Assembly: GCA_016703225.1 (NCBI GenBank)
Contig: JADJCM010000001.1
Coordinates: forward strand, 248,001-312,000
DNA: 64,000 nt
Source: Lysobacterales bacterium
GTDB lineage: Bacteria > Pseudomonadota > Gammaproteobacteria > Xanthomonadales > Ahniellaceae
Direction: 5' to 3'
In this document: positions 38,486 through 46,077 of the stretch, one piece after another
Layout of the letters: every line of letters begins with the position of its first letter
How positions within the stretch are numbered: the first letter of the stretch is position 1
The notes under the pieces: model-generated
Databases searched by the model: none
What the model saw: the letters and a program-made list of their open reading frames with translations, nothing else
Told to the model about the DNA's origin: nothing
Translations under genes and position numbers: made by a program

Positions 38486-38863
38486 TTATCGAGCGGCATC
38501 GCTAGGCAACTTTGGACAATGCTCATCCCTGGCGATGTACCACTTTGCGCAATGCTCCAGTTCCTCGTCGTCCTCGCAGTAGCTGATGGTCTCCGAGATT
38601 CCCATGCAGTCTCCATGCTTTGCTGCCAACCACAACCAGTGTCGCGCCTCCACGACGTCGTTGTTCCTCATGCCCACATATCTGCTAAGTCGGATCATGG
38701 AGAAAACGTCACCTTGCAGCGCCCTTCTCTCGACCTCGACCGCTTCAGCATCAGTGGCAATATCCTCAAGCTCGATCACCTGGGCTTGGCTGGACGCCAC
38801 GGTGCAGGCGACAGGCGCTGCGAGACAAACCAAGAGAAATGACCACTTCAGATTCGAGAGCAT
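38486..38863 (-). CDS. Small exported hypothetical protein
   Basis: 125 residues. N-terminal signal (LKWSFLLVCLAAPVACTVASSQAQ); lipobox-like PVAC is weak, so a Sec-cleaved periplasmic form is possible. RRALQGDVFSMIRLSRYVGMRN..WLWLAAKHGD is reminiscent of a single Sel1-like repeat. Four cysteines near the C-terminus. Not recognised otherwise. Sits between the Uma2 remnant and the istB remnant, in a region of broken accessory genes. Confidence 0.55.
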   Translation of the reverse strand: MLSNLKWSFLLVCLAAPVACTVASSQAQVIELEDIATDAEAVEVERRALQGDVFSMIRLSRYVGMRNNDVVEARHWLWLAAKHGDCMGISETISYCEDDEELEHCAKWYIARDEHCPKLPSDAAR

Positions 38864-38866
38864 GAA

Positions 38867-39415
38867 CTAACCTCCGGGCTGGAATCGGCGCCAACGACCC
38901 GGCTCATCGTAGATGGGGACGTTCCTGTTGAGCTTTGCATCGAACCTGATGTGCGCAAAGACGTAGGGTATCTGTTCGTCGATGACTTCGAGCAGGTCGT
39001 GGCGTGCGGCCTGATCGAGCGGGGTCATGCCCCAATCGTCGAGGATCAACACGTCGATGCGCGCGAGTTGCGCAAGCAGTTTGCCGAAGCTGCCGTCGGC
39101 ATGCGCGATGCGTAGCGCTTCGGTGAGCCGCGGCACGCGCTGATACAGCGCCGGGAAGCCTTGGCGGCAAGCATGTTGCGCCAGCGCACAGGCCAGCCAA
39201 GTCTTGCCGACGCCGGTCGGACCGGTGATCAACAGACTCTGCTTTTGTCGGATCCAGTCGCCGCCAGACAGCGTGGCGATGAGCCGCTTGTCGAGTCCGC
39301 GGCCCGGACTGTGGTGAGCGTGCTCAACTGAAGGCGCCCACCATCGCGCCATGCAAACTGCCATTGCCGATACCTCCGGACCGGAAGCCGGCAACCACCA
39401 CTGCCCCGAATTCAC
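38867..39415 (-). pseudogene. IS21 istB remnant fused into other sequence
   Basis: The 182-codon open frame is chimeric. Residues about 38-146 (roughly 38975-39305) match IstB: RGLDKRLIATL, Walker A TGPTGVGKTWLAC, Walker B VLILDDWGM, DQAARHDLLEVID. The first 37 residues only read the Rhs fragment out of frame, and the last 35 do not match IstB. The usual IstB is about 250 residues, so both ends are lost. No istA is present. Confidence 0.75.
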
Positions 39416-39684
39416 CGAAAGCGGCGATCATGAAACCCGCACCGGGCAGAAAGATGGAAACCACGACCGCCGCAATCTGGCGCCAGTACTTGCGGATGAA
39501 GTTCAGGCCGCTGGGGGCGGTGTAGCTGAGCGGGTTGTTGAGGACGTAGGTGTAGCGATTGAGATTCTGGGCGTTGTAGAGCTCCTGCACGACCGGGTCC
39601 GGGGACAGCATCCGGCCCAGTGCCGGATCGCAGAGGCGGCCGTTGCTTCGATCTGAACCGCAATCCCGCGCGACGCGGCTTCGC
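39324..39684 (-). pseudogene. C-terminal fragment of an Rhs-family protein
   Basis: In one frame from about 39684 to the TGA at 39324-39326 the minus strand reads NGRLCDPALGRMLSPDPVV, then NAQNLNRYTYVLNNPLSYT.PSGLN, the Rhs core-associated end, followed by a hydrophobic tail (AAVVVSIFLPGAGFMIA) that resembles a variable toxin-like terminus. There is an in-frame TAG just upstream, no start codon with a ribosome site, and none of the long repeat region. The fragment ends at the istB remnant. Confidence 0.7.
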
Positions 39685-39808
39685 TATGAGTGCGCCAACA
39701 CACTGCACGCCAGCCGGCTATGCTTGCGCAACGGACACTGAAGTATCTGAGGCTGAGGCCGAGCGCAGCCGCGTCGCCAAGAGGGCCGTTCGCAAGGGAG
39801 AGATCTCC

Positions 39809-40048
39809 ATGACCCGCATCACCGTATCCCTGCCCGACGATGTCGTTGAACGCGCCAGGAGCGCCGGCCTGCTCTCTGACGACGCCATCCGCCAGCTACT
39901 GGAGGACGCGATGCGTCGCGACGCCGGGCGCCGGCTATTGCAGCTTGCAGGCGACCTGCACGTGGCCGACTTGCTGCCAATGACCGACGAAGAAGTCGTG
40001 GCGGAGGTCCACGCTGTACGAGCCATGCGTCACGCACAGCGGCGCTGA
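39809..40048 (+). CDS. Antitoxin of a PIN-domain toxin-antitoxin pair
   Basis: 79 residues, from the ATG at 39809 with GGGAG upstream. The short N-terminal MTRITVSLPDDVVERAR is a ribbon-helix-helix-like DNA-binding start, followed by a helical, charged tail (MRRDAGRRLLQL, MTDEEVVAEVHAVR) that would bind the toxin. The PIN toxin starts 3 bases after its stop, the usual order. The antitoxin appears intact while the toxin is frameshifted. Confidence 0.8.
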   Translation: MTRITVSLPDDVVERARSAGLLSDDAIRQLLEDAMRRDAGRRLLQLAGDLHVADLLPMTDEEVVAEVHAVRAMRHAQRR

Positions 40049-40051
40049 CCG

Positions 40052-40488
40052 GTGCGGTTCGTGCTCGACACCGATGTCGTCGTATCGGCGTTGATCTGGG
40101 GTGGCGTGCCTTTTCGATTGCTACAAGCAGCGGCGACGGGCGATGTCCTGCTATACACCTCGCCGGAGTTGCTGGACGAACTGCGCGATGTGCTTGCCCG
40201 CGAGCATCTCGCTTCTCGCCTGGCAAAAGAGATTTCCTCGGTAGAAAGAGCCATAGCGCTTTACGGCGAGCTCGCGATCAGCATCACGCCGCGCTCTGTC
40301 CCCAGAGTCGTTCTGGCCGACCCCGACGACGATCACGTTATCGCCTGTGCGCTGGCCGCCCGCGCCGATGCGCTGGTGTCCGGCGATCGCCACTTGCTCG
40401 GATTGGGGTCTCCTGGAACCGCATCGCCATCCTTACTGCAGCGCAGGCGATCGAGTTCCTTGGGACCGCCACCTCGGCCCGCGACTGA
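40052..40488 (+). pseudogene. PIN-family toxin, frameshifted near its end
   Basis: GTG start at 40052. Catalytic acidic residues are all present: LDTDVVVSAL, SPELLDEL, DPDDDHVIACAL, SGDRHLLG. After HLLGLGS (about 40406-40413) the expected end WNRIAILTAAQAIEFLG continues in another frame from 40414 and stops at TGA 40486. A duplicated TC in GTCTCC would explain it. In the original frame the chain instead runs on for over 500 unrelated codons through the next genes. Confidence 0.75.
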
Positions 40489-40565
40489 CGCACCTCGAGA
40501 GACTGGGCCCAAGGCGCCTCCCCACCCTCACAACCACACCACCCACCGGTCGCTAGGCTGGCGGC

Positions 40566-41528
40566 ATGAACGTTCGAGCTGCGCTGCCCCTGCCGCCGTT
40601 TCCCGACTTCGCCAGTGCATCGCGGGCGGTGGTGGGGTTTCTGAATGCGGAGGTGCCGCTGGCGGTGTGGAGCGTGAACCGGGCCGAGGGCGAGACGATG
40701 CTGGTGCTGCAGCCGAGCGCCGACAACGGCTACGGACTGAAGCCGGGGGATTCGATGCGTTTTGCCGACACGCTGTGCGCGGCCATGGTCGCGGGGCGGG
40801 CGCCGCACATCGCGCCCGATGTCGAGGCGGTGGCTGGATACCGCGATGCGCCCGCGCGTCGCCACGTGCCGATCGGCAGTTACCTGAGCTTCCCGCTGCA
40901 ACGCGCCGACGGCGCGCTGTTCGGGACCCTGTGCGGCTTCGACCCGCAGGCGCAGTCGCCGAGCCTGGTCGATCAGCAGCCGTTGATCGAACTGCTGTCG
41001 CGGCAGCTTTCGACCATCCTGCAATTCGACCTCGAGCGCGAGTCGGCCTGGCGCACGGCGCTGCAGCACGAAGCCGCGGCGATGACCGACGCGCTCACCG
41101 GGCTTGGCAACCGCCGTGCCTTCGACCTGCTCGGCGAACGCGAAGAGCAGCGCTGTCGGGACATCGGCCAGCGCCTGGGCGTATTGGTCATCGATCTCGA
41201 TGGGCTGAAGCCGGTCAACGACACCCAGGGACACGCCGCCGGCGATGCGTTGCTGCGCCGCGCCGGTGCGGTGCTCACGGCCAGCGTGCCGACGACGGCG
41301 CACCTGAGCCGGATCGGCGGCGACGAGTTCGCGGTGCTGCTGCCGGGCCACGGACTGGCCGCGGTCGAGCGGCTCGCGGGCGTGCTCGGCGGCGCACTCG
41401 CCGCATCCGGCATCGACGCTTCGCTCGGATGCGCCGAGCGCAAGCCGCACCGAGGCCTTGCCGACGCCATCGCGCGGGCAGACGCGGCCATGTACGCCGA
41501 CAAGGCCGCCCGCCGCATGCGCCGCTGA
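40566..41528 (+). CDS. Diguanylate cyclase with GAF-like sensor
   Basis: 320 residues. Residues about 15-150 resemble a GAF domain (FPDFASASRAVVGFLN, YLSFPLQRADGALFGTLCGF). The GGDEF domain (about 170-320) has the intact signature GGDEF in LSRIGGDEFAVLL, DALTGLGNRRAFD and DLDGLKPVNDTQGHAAGD. No RxxD inhibitory site stands five residues before GGDEF, so product inhibition is not expected. Soluble, with no membrane segment; makes cyclic di-GMP. Confidence 0.9.
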   Translation: MNVRAALPLPPFPDFASASRAVVGFLNAEVPLAVWSVNRAEGETMLVLQPSADNGYGLKPGDSMRFADTLCAAMVAGRAPHIAPDVEAVAGYRDAPARRHVPIGSYLSFPLQRADGALFGTLCGFDPQAQSPSLVDQQPLIELLSRQLSTILQFDLERESAWRTALQHEAAAMTDALTGLGNRRAFDLLGEREEQRCRDIGQRLGVLVIDLDGLKPVNDTQGHAAGDALLRRAGAVLTASVPTTAHLSRIGGDEFAVLLPGHGLAAVERLAGVLGGALAASGIDASLGCAERKPHRGLADAIARADAAMYADKAARRMRR

Positions 41529-41609
41529 CCGCCTGCCCGGCCGCGGCCCCACCCGCCCGTCGCCGGCCTCCACTAGAATGCCCCATCCCGCAATCCCCCG
41601 GAGTTCGAC

Positions 41610-42143
41610 ATGCCGCAAGCCTTCCGTTCCGACCGCGCCCGCCTGGTGCTGCTGATCGCCCTCGTCGTGGCCGCCGCGCTGACGCGCCTGCTGCCGGGGC
41701 GGCCGCCGAACTTCTCGCCGATCGAGGCGATGGCGCTGTTCGCCGGTGCGGTGTTCGCGAGTCGCTACGTTGCGGTGCTGGTGCCGTTGGCGGCGATGCT
41801 GATTTCGGACGCGGTACTCGGATTCCACTCGGGCATGTGGGTGGTCTATGGCTGCATGGCCGTGATCGCGCTCGCCGGCACCCGCCTCGGCGCCCGCATC
41901 AGCGCGCTGCGCGTGGCCGGCTACGGTTTCGGTGCTGCGCTGTTCTTCTTCGTCGTCACCAACTTCGTGGTCTGGACCGGCTCGGGCATGTACCCGCTGA
42001 CCTCTGCCGGTCTGGTCGAATGCTACGTCGCCGCGATCCCGTTCTTCCGCAACCAGATCGCCGGCGTGCTGGTGTACTCGACGATCCTGTTCGGCGCGCA
42101 CGCGCTGCTGCAGCGCCGCGCGGTCGCCACCGCCGCGGCCTGA
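41610..42143 (+). CDS. DUF6580 membrane protein, possible cobalamin-linked S-component
   Basis: 177 residues, five or six hydrophobic segments. Conserved-looking features: NFSPIEAMALFAG, SGMWVVYGCMA, TNFVVWTGSGMYPLTSAGL and CYVAAIPFFRNQI. The length and topology resemble ECF-type S-components. It directly precedes the cobalamin adenosyltransferase gene (4-base gap), an arrangement also described for the BtuM cobalamin transporter, which has a functional cysteine (Cys82 or Cys138 here). The assignment to DUF6580 is fairly clear; the B12 link is an inference from context. Confidence 0.65.
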   Translation: MPQAFRSDRARLVLLIALVVAAALTRLLPGRPPNFSPIEAMALFAGAVFASRYVAVLVPLAAMLISDAVLGFHSGMWVVYGCMAVIALAGTRLGARISALRVAGYGFGAALFFFVVTNFVVWTGSGMYPLTSAGLVECYVAAIPFFRNQIAGVLVYSTILFGAHALLQRRAVATAAA

Positions 42144-42147
42144 GGCC

Positions 42148-42705
42148 ATGGGCAACCGCCTGAGCAAGATCTACACGCGCACCGGCGATGACGGCAGCAC
42201 CGGCCTCGGCGACGGCACGCGCGTGTCCAAGGACAGCGCGCGCGTCACCGCCTACGGCACCGTGGACGAGTTGAACAGCGCGCTCGGCGTGGTCATCGCC
42301 TGCGGCCCGCCAGCACCGATCGAGGACATGCTCACCGAGATCCAGCACGAGCTGTTCGACCTCGGCGGCGAACTGTGCATCCCGGGCAGCGCAATGATCC
42401 ACGACGCCGACATCGCGCGCCTGGAGCAACGCCTGGACGGGCTCAACGCCGACCTGCCCGCGCTCAAGGAGTTCATCCTGCCGGGCGGCGGCATGGCCGC
42501 TGCGCAGTGCCACGTCGCGCGCACCGTGGCGCGCCGCGCCGAACGCGAGGTGGTCACGCTGTCGCACCACGACGCCGTGCGCGCGGAAGCGGTGCGCTAC
42601 CTCAATCGCCTGTCCGACCTGCTGTTCGTGCTCGCGCGCGTGCTGGCGCGCTCGGCTGGGCACGGCGAAACGCTGTGGAAGCATGAGCGCCGCAAGCGCG
42701 GCTGA
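42148..42705 (+). CDS. PduO-type cob(I)alamin adenosyltransferase
   Basis: 185 residues. IYTRTGDDGSTGLGDGTRVSKDS near the start is the ATP-binding signature, followed by YGTVDELNSALG, FILPGGG and the helix with CHVARTVARRAERE. Attaches the 5'-deoxyadenosyl group to cob(I)alamin to form coenzyme B12. Follows the DUF6580 gene closely, and the deacetylase gene begins six bases downstream. Confidence 0.95.
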   Translation: MGNRLSKIYTRTGDDGSTGLGDGTRVSKDSARVTAYGTVDELNSALGVVIACGPPAPIEDMLTEIQHELFDLGGELCIPGSAMIHDADIARLEQRLDGLNADLPALKEFILPGGGMAAAQCHVARTVARRAEREVVTLSHHDAVRAEAVRYLNRLSDLLFVLARVLARSAGHGETLWKHERRKRG

Positions 42706-42711
42706 ACGCGC

Positions 42712-43632
42712 ATGATCCTGACCCATCCGGCCTGCCTGCGGCACGATCCCGGACCGGGTCATCCCGAATGCCCGCAGCGCCTGCACGCGGTGTTGCGCGC
42801 GCTCGCCGCGGCCGAGTTCGCCGGCATCGCGCGCGTCGAGTCCTCGGCCGTGGCGCGGACGCTGGTCGAGCGCGTCCATCATGGAATCGAGTTCACCCAG
42901 ATCTTCGCGCACGCACCGCACGTCGAGCGCCTGCTGCTCGATGCCGACACCGTGCTGCACCCGGCAGCGGATTCGCTCGCTGCGGCGCTGCATGCCGCCG
43001 GCGCCGTGGTCGACGCGGTCGATGCCGTGCTCGACGGCCGCGCCCGCCGCGCGTTCTGCGCGGTGCGCCCGCCCGGACATCACGCCACACCCACACGCGC
43101 CATGGGCTTCTGCGTGTTCAACAACATCGCGCTCGGCGCCCGTCACGCGCTCGATCGCGGCGTGGAGCGCATCGCCATCCTCGATTTCGACGTGCACCAC
43201 GGCAACGGCACCCAGGACTGCTTCGCCGACGAGGCGCGCGTCTGCTTCGCCTCCTCGCACCAGTGGCCGCTGTACCCGGGCACCGGCGCGCTGCACGAGA
43301 CCGGGATCGGCAACGTGTTCAACGCGCACCTCGCTGCCGGCGCCGGTTCGACCGAATTCCGCGCGGCCTGGTCGCAGCAGCTGCTGCCCGCAATCGACGC
43401 CTTTCGCCCGCAACTGCTGCTGGTCTCGGCCGGATTCGACGCGCATCGGCTCGACCCACTCGGCGGCCTCGACCTCGACACCGCCGACTACGCCTGGCTC
43501 ACCCGCGAGATCGTCGCCATCGCCGAGCGCCACGCGCAGGGCCGTGTCGTCTCCTCGCTTGAAGGCGGCTACAGCCTCACCGCGCTCGCCGAAGCCAGCA
43601 GCGCTCACTGCCGCGAACTGTTCGCGCGCTGA
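42712..43632 (+). CDS. Histone-deacetylase-like amidohydrolase
   Basis: 306 residues. Class II HDAC-like fold: active-site histidines in RPPGHHATP, zinc ligands in DFDVHHGNGTQ (Asp and His) and SAGFDAH (Asp). GGYSLTALAEA closes the domain. In bacteria such enzymes deacetylate polyamines or other small acyl-amides, and substrates differ between relatives. Six bases after the adenosyltransferase, so likely in the same operon. Confidence 0.92.
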   Translation: MILTHPACLRHDPGPGHPECPQRLHAVLRALAAAEFAGIARVESSAVARTLVERVHHGIEFTQIFAHAPHVERLLLDADTVLHPAADSLAAALHAAGAVVDAVDAVLDGRARRAFCAVRPPGHHATPTRAMGFCVFNNIALGARHALDRGVERIAILDFDVHHGNGTQDCFADEARVCFASSHQWPLYPGTGALHETGIGNVFNAHLAAGAGSTEFRAAWSQQLLPAIDAFRPQLLLVSAGFDAHRLDPLGGLDLDTADYAWLTREIVAIAERHAQGRVVSSLEGGYSLTALAEASSAHCRELFAR

Positions 43633-43654
43633 GCCAAGACGCTGCGCGCTCGAC

Positions 43655-45316
43655 TCAGAGCACGCTGACCCGATCCCGACCTTGCTGCTTGCTGGCGTAG
43701 AGCGCCTGATCCGCACGCTTCAGCGCCGCGTCGATCGACTCGCCCTCGCGCTGCAACCCCGCGACGCCGATGCTGATGGTCAGTGGCAGCGCGCGGCCAG
43801 CGAATCGCACCGGTTCGGCGGCGACGTTCTGGCGAATGCGTTCGCCAACGCCGCGCGCTTCCTCCACGCTCATGCCCGGCAGCCCGACCACGAACTCCTC
43901 GCCGCCATAACGACCGAAGAAGTCGCCGATGCGCAGCGACGAGTGAATGCGCCGCGCGACCTCGCGCAGGCACTCATCCCCGGCATCGTGGCCGTGCTCG
44001 TCGTTGACGCGCTTGAAGTGGTCGATGTCGGCGAACAGCAGGGCCAGCGGGCGGTCGACCCGCCGCGATTCCAGCTCCGCCGCCTGCAGTCGCTCGTCCA
44101 GCGCGCGGCGGTTGTAGGCCGCAGTCAGCGGATCGTGTCGTGCCAGTGAGTCGGCGGCATCCCGCTCGCGCTTGTACTGCAGCATGCGCTCGACCAGACC
44201 GATGAACAGGATCGTGCCCAGGAACAGGAAGCTGAGCGTGAACAGCATGCTCATGGTCGGATTGAGCGCACGCCCGGCCAGCACCTCGCCCACGCGCCAG
44301 AGCGCGAGCACCATCAACGGCAGCAGCGACCACAGCAGCAGGCGGATGGAACGGTCACCGGCGCGCACGCGCAGGACACAGGCGGCGAGCAGGAGCAAGC
44401 TGCTCGCGACGATGTTGAGGTTGCCGATCTGCGCCCACATACGCGCGCTGGCGCCGACCCCGAACAGCAGCGTGTTCGCCATGCCCAGCGCAAACACCAG
44501 CAATACCGGCCATTGCAGGCGCGCCAGCCGCGGCGTATTGCGCGGCATGTCGAGCAGGTGACGCACGAACAGCGCGATCATCAGGCTGGCGCCGTTGGCG
44601 GCGAACACCAGCGGGCTGCGCAGGTCGGCGGCCAGCGAAGACAACAGCGGCCAGCGGTAGAACTCGCCGCTGCCCGCCAGCACATACAGCAGCGAAAAGC
44701 CCAGCGCACCGGCGAGCAACAGCAGGCTGCGCTCGCGCAACGCCACGCCCATGCCCAGACCCGCCAGCGCCAGCGCCAGCAGCGCGCCATTCACCAGCGA
44801 TTGGCCGCGCACCCAGCGCTGGTCGCGGACGCGCAACTCCTGCTCCGGCTCGATCGCGAGCACATGCGCGGCGAAATCCGGAATCGAAACCTGCAGATAC
44901 AGCGGCTCACCGGCACGCAGCCCGCCCCGCAGCGGCAAGGTCAGCAGACTGGCGGAGAAACCGAGGTCGGCATGTGACCCCATCGTCTCGCGCTGCAGCG
45001 ACTGAGCGTGCCCCGACCGCCACAGCGTCATGCGGCTCGCGGTCCAGGTGCGCAGCACCAGCATCGGTTGCCGATCCGCCGGCCAGTCGCGACTGCTTTC
45101 CACCCGATACCAGCCCGATGCGGTGGGCTGCGGACGCAGCACCGCATCTTCGACTGCGATGAAACGATCGTCCAGGTCCCCGGCAAGCATGGCCGGCACC
45201 GACCCCGGCTCGCCCGCAAGGCGCGACACGCTCAGATCCGCTTGCGCACGCACGCAAGCACTCCAGCCCACAACCAGAGCCAGCAGCAACGCGTGCAGAA
45301 GTCGCAGGTTCCCCAT
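43655..45316 (-). CDS. Membrane-bound diguanylate cyclase with 7TM-DISM-like sensor
   Basis: 553 residues from the ATG at 45314-45316 with a signal peptide (LRLLHALLLALVVGWSAC). Residues about 25-175 form a periplasmic beta-rich sensor, followed by about seven membrane helices (about 180-375), a 7TMR-DISM-like plan, and a GGDEF domain (about 395-553). The signature is GGEEF in GRYGGEEFVVGLP. RIGD (an RxxD inhibitory site) lies five residues before it. DPLTAAYNRRALDER and ADIDHFKRVNDEHGHDAGD are intact. Converges on the deacetylase gene. Confidence 0.92.
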   Translation of the reverse strand: MGNLRLLHALLLALVVGWSACVRAQADLSVSRLAGEPGSVPAMLAGDLDDRFIAVEDAVLRPQPTASGWYRVESSRDWPADRQPMLVLRTWTASRMTLWRSGHAQSLQRETMGSHADLGFSASLLTLPLRGGLRAGEPLYLQVSIPDFAAHVLAIEPEQELRVRDQRWVRGQSLVNGALLALALAGLGMGVALRERSLLLLAGALGFSLLYVLAGSGEFYRWPLLSSLAADLRSPLVFAANGASLMIALFVRHLLDMPRNTPRLARLQWPVLLVFALGMANTLLFGVGASARMWAQIGNLNIVASSLLLLAACVLRVRAGDRSIRLLLWSLLPLMVLALWRVGEVLAGRALNPTMSMLFTLSFLFLGTILFIGLVERMLQYKRERDAADSLARHDPLTAAYNRRALDERLQAAELESRRVDRPLALLFADIDHFKRVNDEHGHDAGDECLREVARRIHSSLRIGDFFGRYGGEEFVVGLPGMSVEEARGVGERIRQNVAAEPVRFAGRALPLTISIGVAGLQREGESIDAALKRADQALYASKQQGRDRVSVL

Positions 45317-45397
45317 CACCGGATCATCCGTCTTCGGCCGCGTGCGCTGCAAGCGCGTGGCGGAGGCGGCTCGGTTGCGCGTGCCGCGCCGATTAGG

Positions 45398-45913
45398 TCA
45401 ATGCGCCAGGGACAACGCCATCACCAGATCCCGCTGCGAGTCGTTGCCGAGCGGGAAGACGTGGTCGCCGACTTCGACGAAACCGCAACGACGATAGAAC
45501 GCGAGCGCCCTGGGATTGCGCTCCCAGACACCGAGCCAGATCGCGTCCGCGCGGCGGTGTCGCGCCTCGGCGATACTGGCGGTCATCAGTTCCTGCGCGA
45601 CGCCGTGCCCGTGCCAATCAGCGAGCACGTACAGCCGCTGGATCTCGCCGGGCCGCAGCGCGACCACGCACGCCGGCGCCTCGCCCCAGCGCAGCTGCGC
45701 GTAGCCGATCAGGTCGCCCGTGTGCTCCGCGAGCAGCGTGGTCCTGCGCGGATCGGAAATCTCGGCGGCCTGCAATGACTCGCCGTAGCTCCGGCTGCAG
45801 TGCAGGTCCATGTCCTCGGCGCGGTTCAGGGCAGCAAAGGTCTCCCGAAACGTCTGCTCGGCGAACCGTGCGAGCCGTGCGGCGTCGCTATGAACTGCAT
45901 TGCGGATCAACAT
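45398..45913 (-). CDS. GNAT-family N-acetyltransferase
   Basis: 171 residues. Acetyl-CoA binding region: EIQRLYVLADWHGHGVAQELM (motif A, Q/RxxGxG/A variant WHGHGVA) and ERNPRALAFYRRCGFVEVG. N-terminal MLIRNAVHSDAARLARFAEQTF is the normal GNAT start. Substrate unknown. Transcribed in the same direction as the diguanylate cyclase, 81 bases upstream of it. Confidence 0.9.
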   Translation of the reverse strand: MLIRNAVHSDAARLARFAEQTFRETFAALNRAEDMDLHCSRSYGESLQAAEISDPRRTTLLAEHTGDLIGYAQLRWGEAPACVVALRPGEIQRLYVLADWHGHGVAQELMTASIAEARHRRADAIWLGVWERNPRALAFYRRCGFVEVGDHVFPLGNDSQRDLVMALSLAH

Positions 45914-46077
45914 TGGCGACTCCCCAGAAGTGGCTCGCGGACTGCACAGGAAAGCCGGCGCCGAATTGCCTGCTGCGAACGACGCCGCAGGAAATGCGCA
46001 AGGCGCTGCGCAGTAGGGCGATCAAGGCGTTGCGCGCGGAGTCTAGATTGCATGGATCAGGCCAGGAGACCGTGCGC

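Noticed and set aside
40489..42163. Continuation of the PIN frame for over 500 codons
   Set aside because: Arises only from the frameshift; Arg/Ala-rich junk that overlaps the cyclase and DUF6580 genes in the wrong frame.
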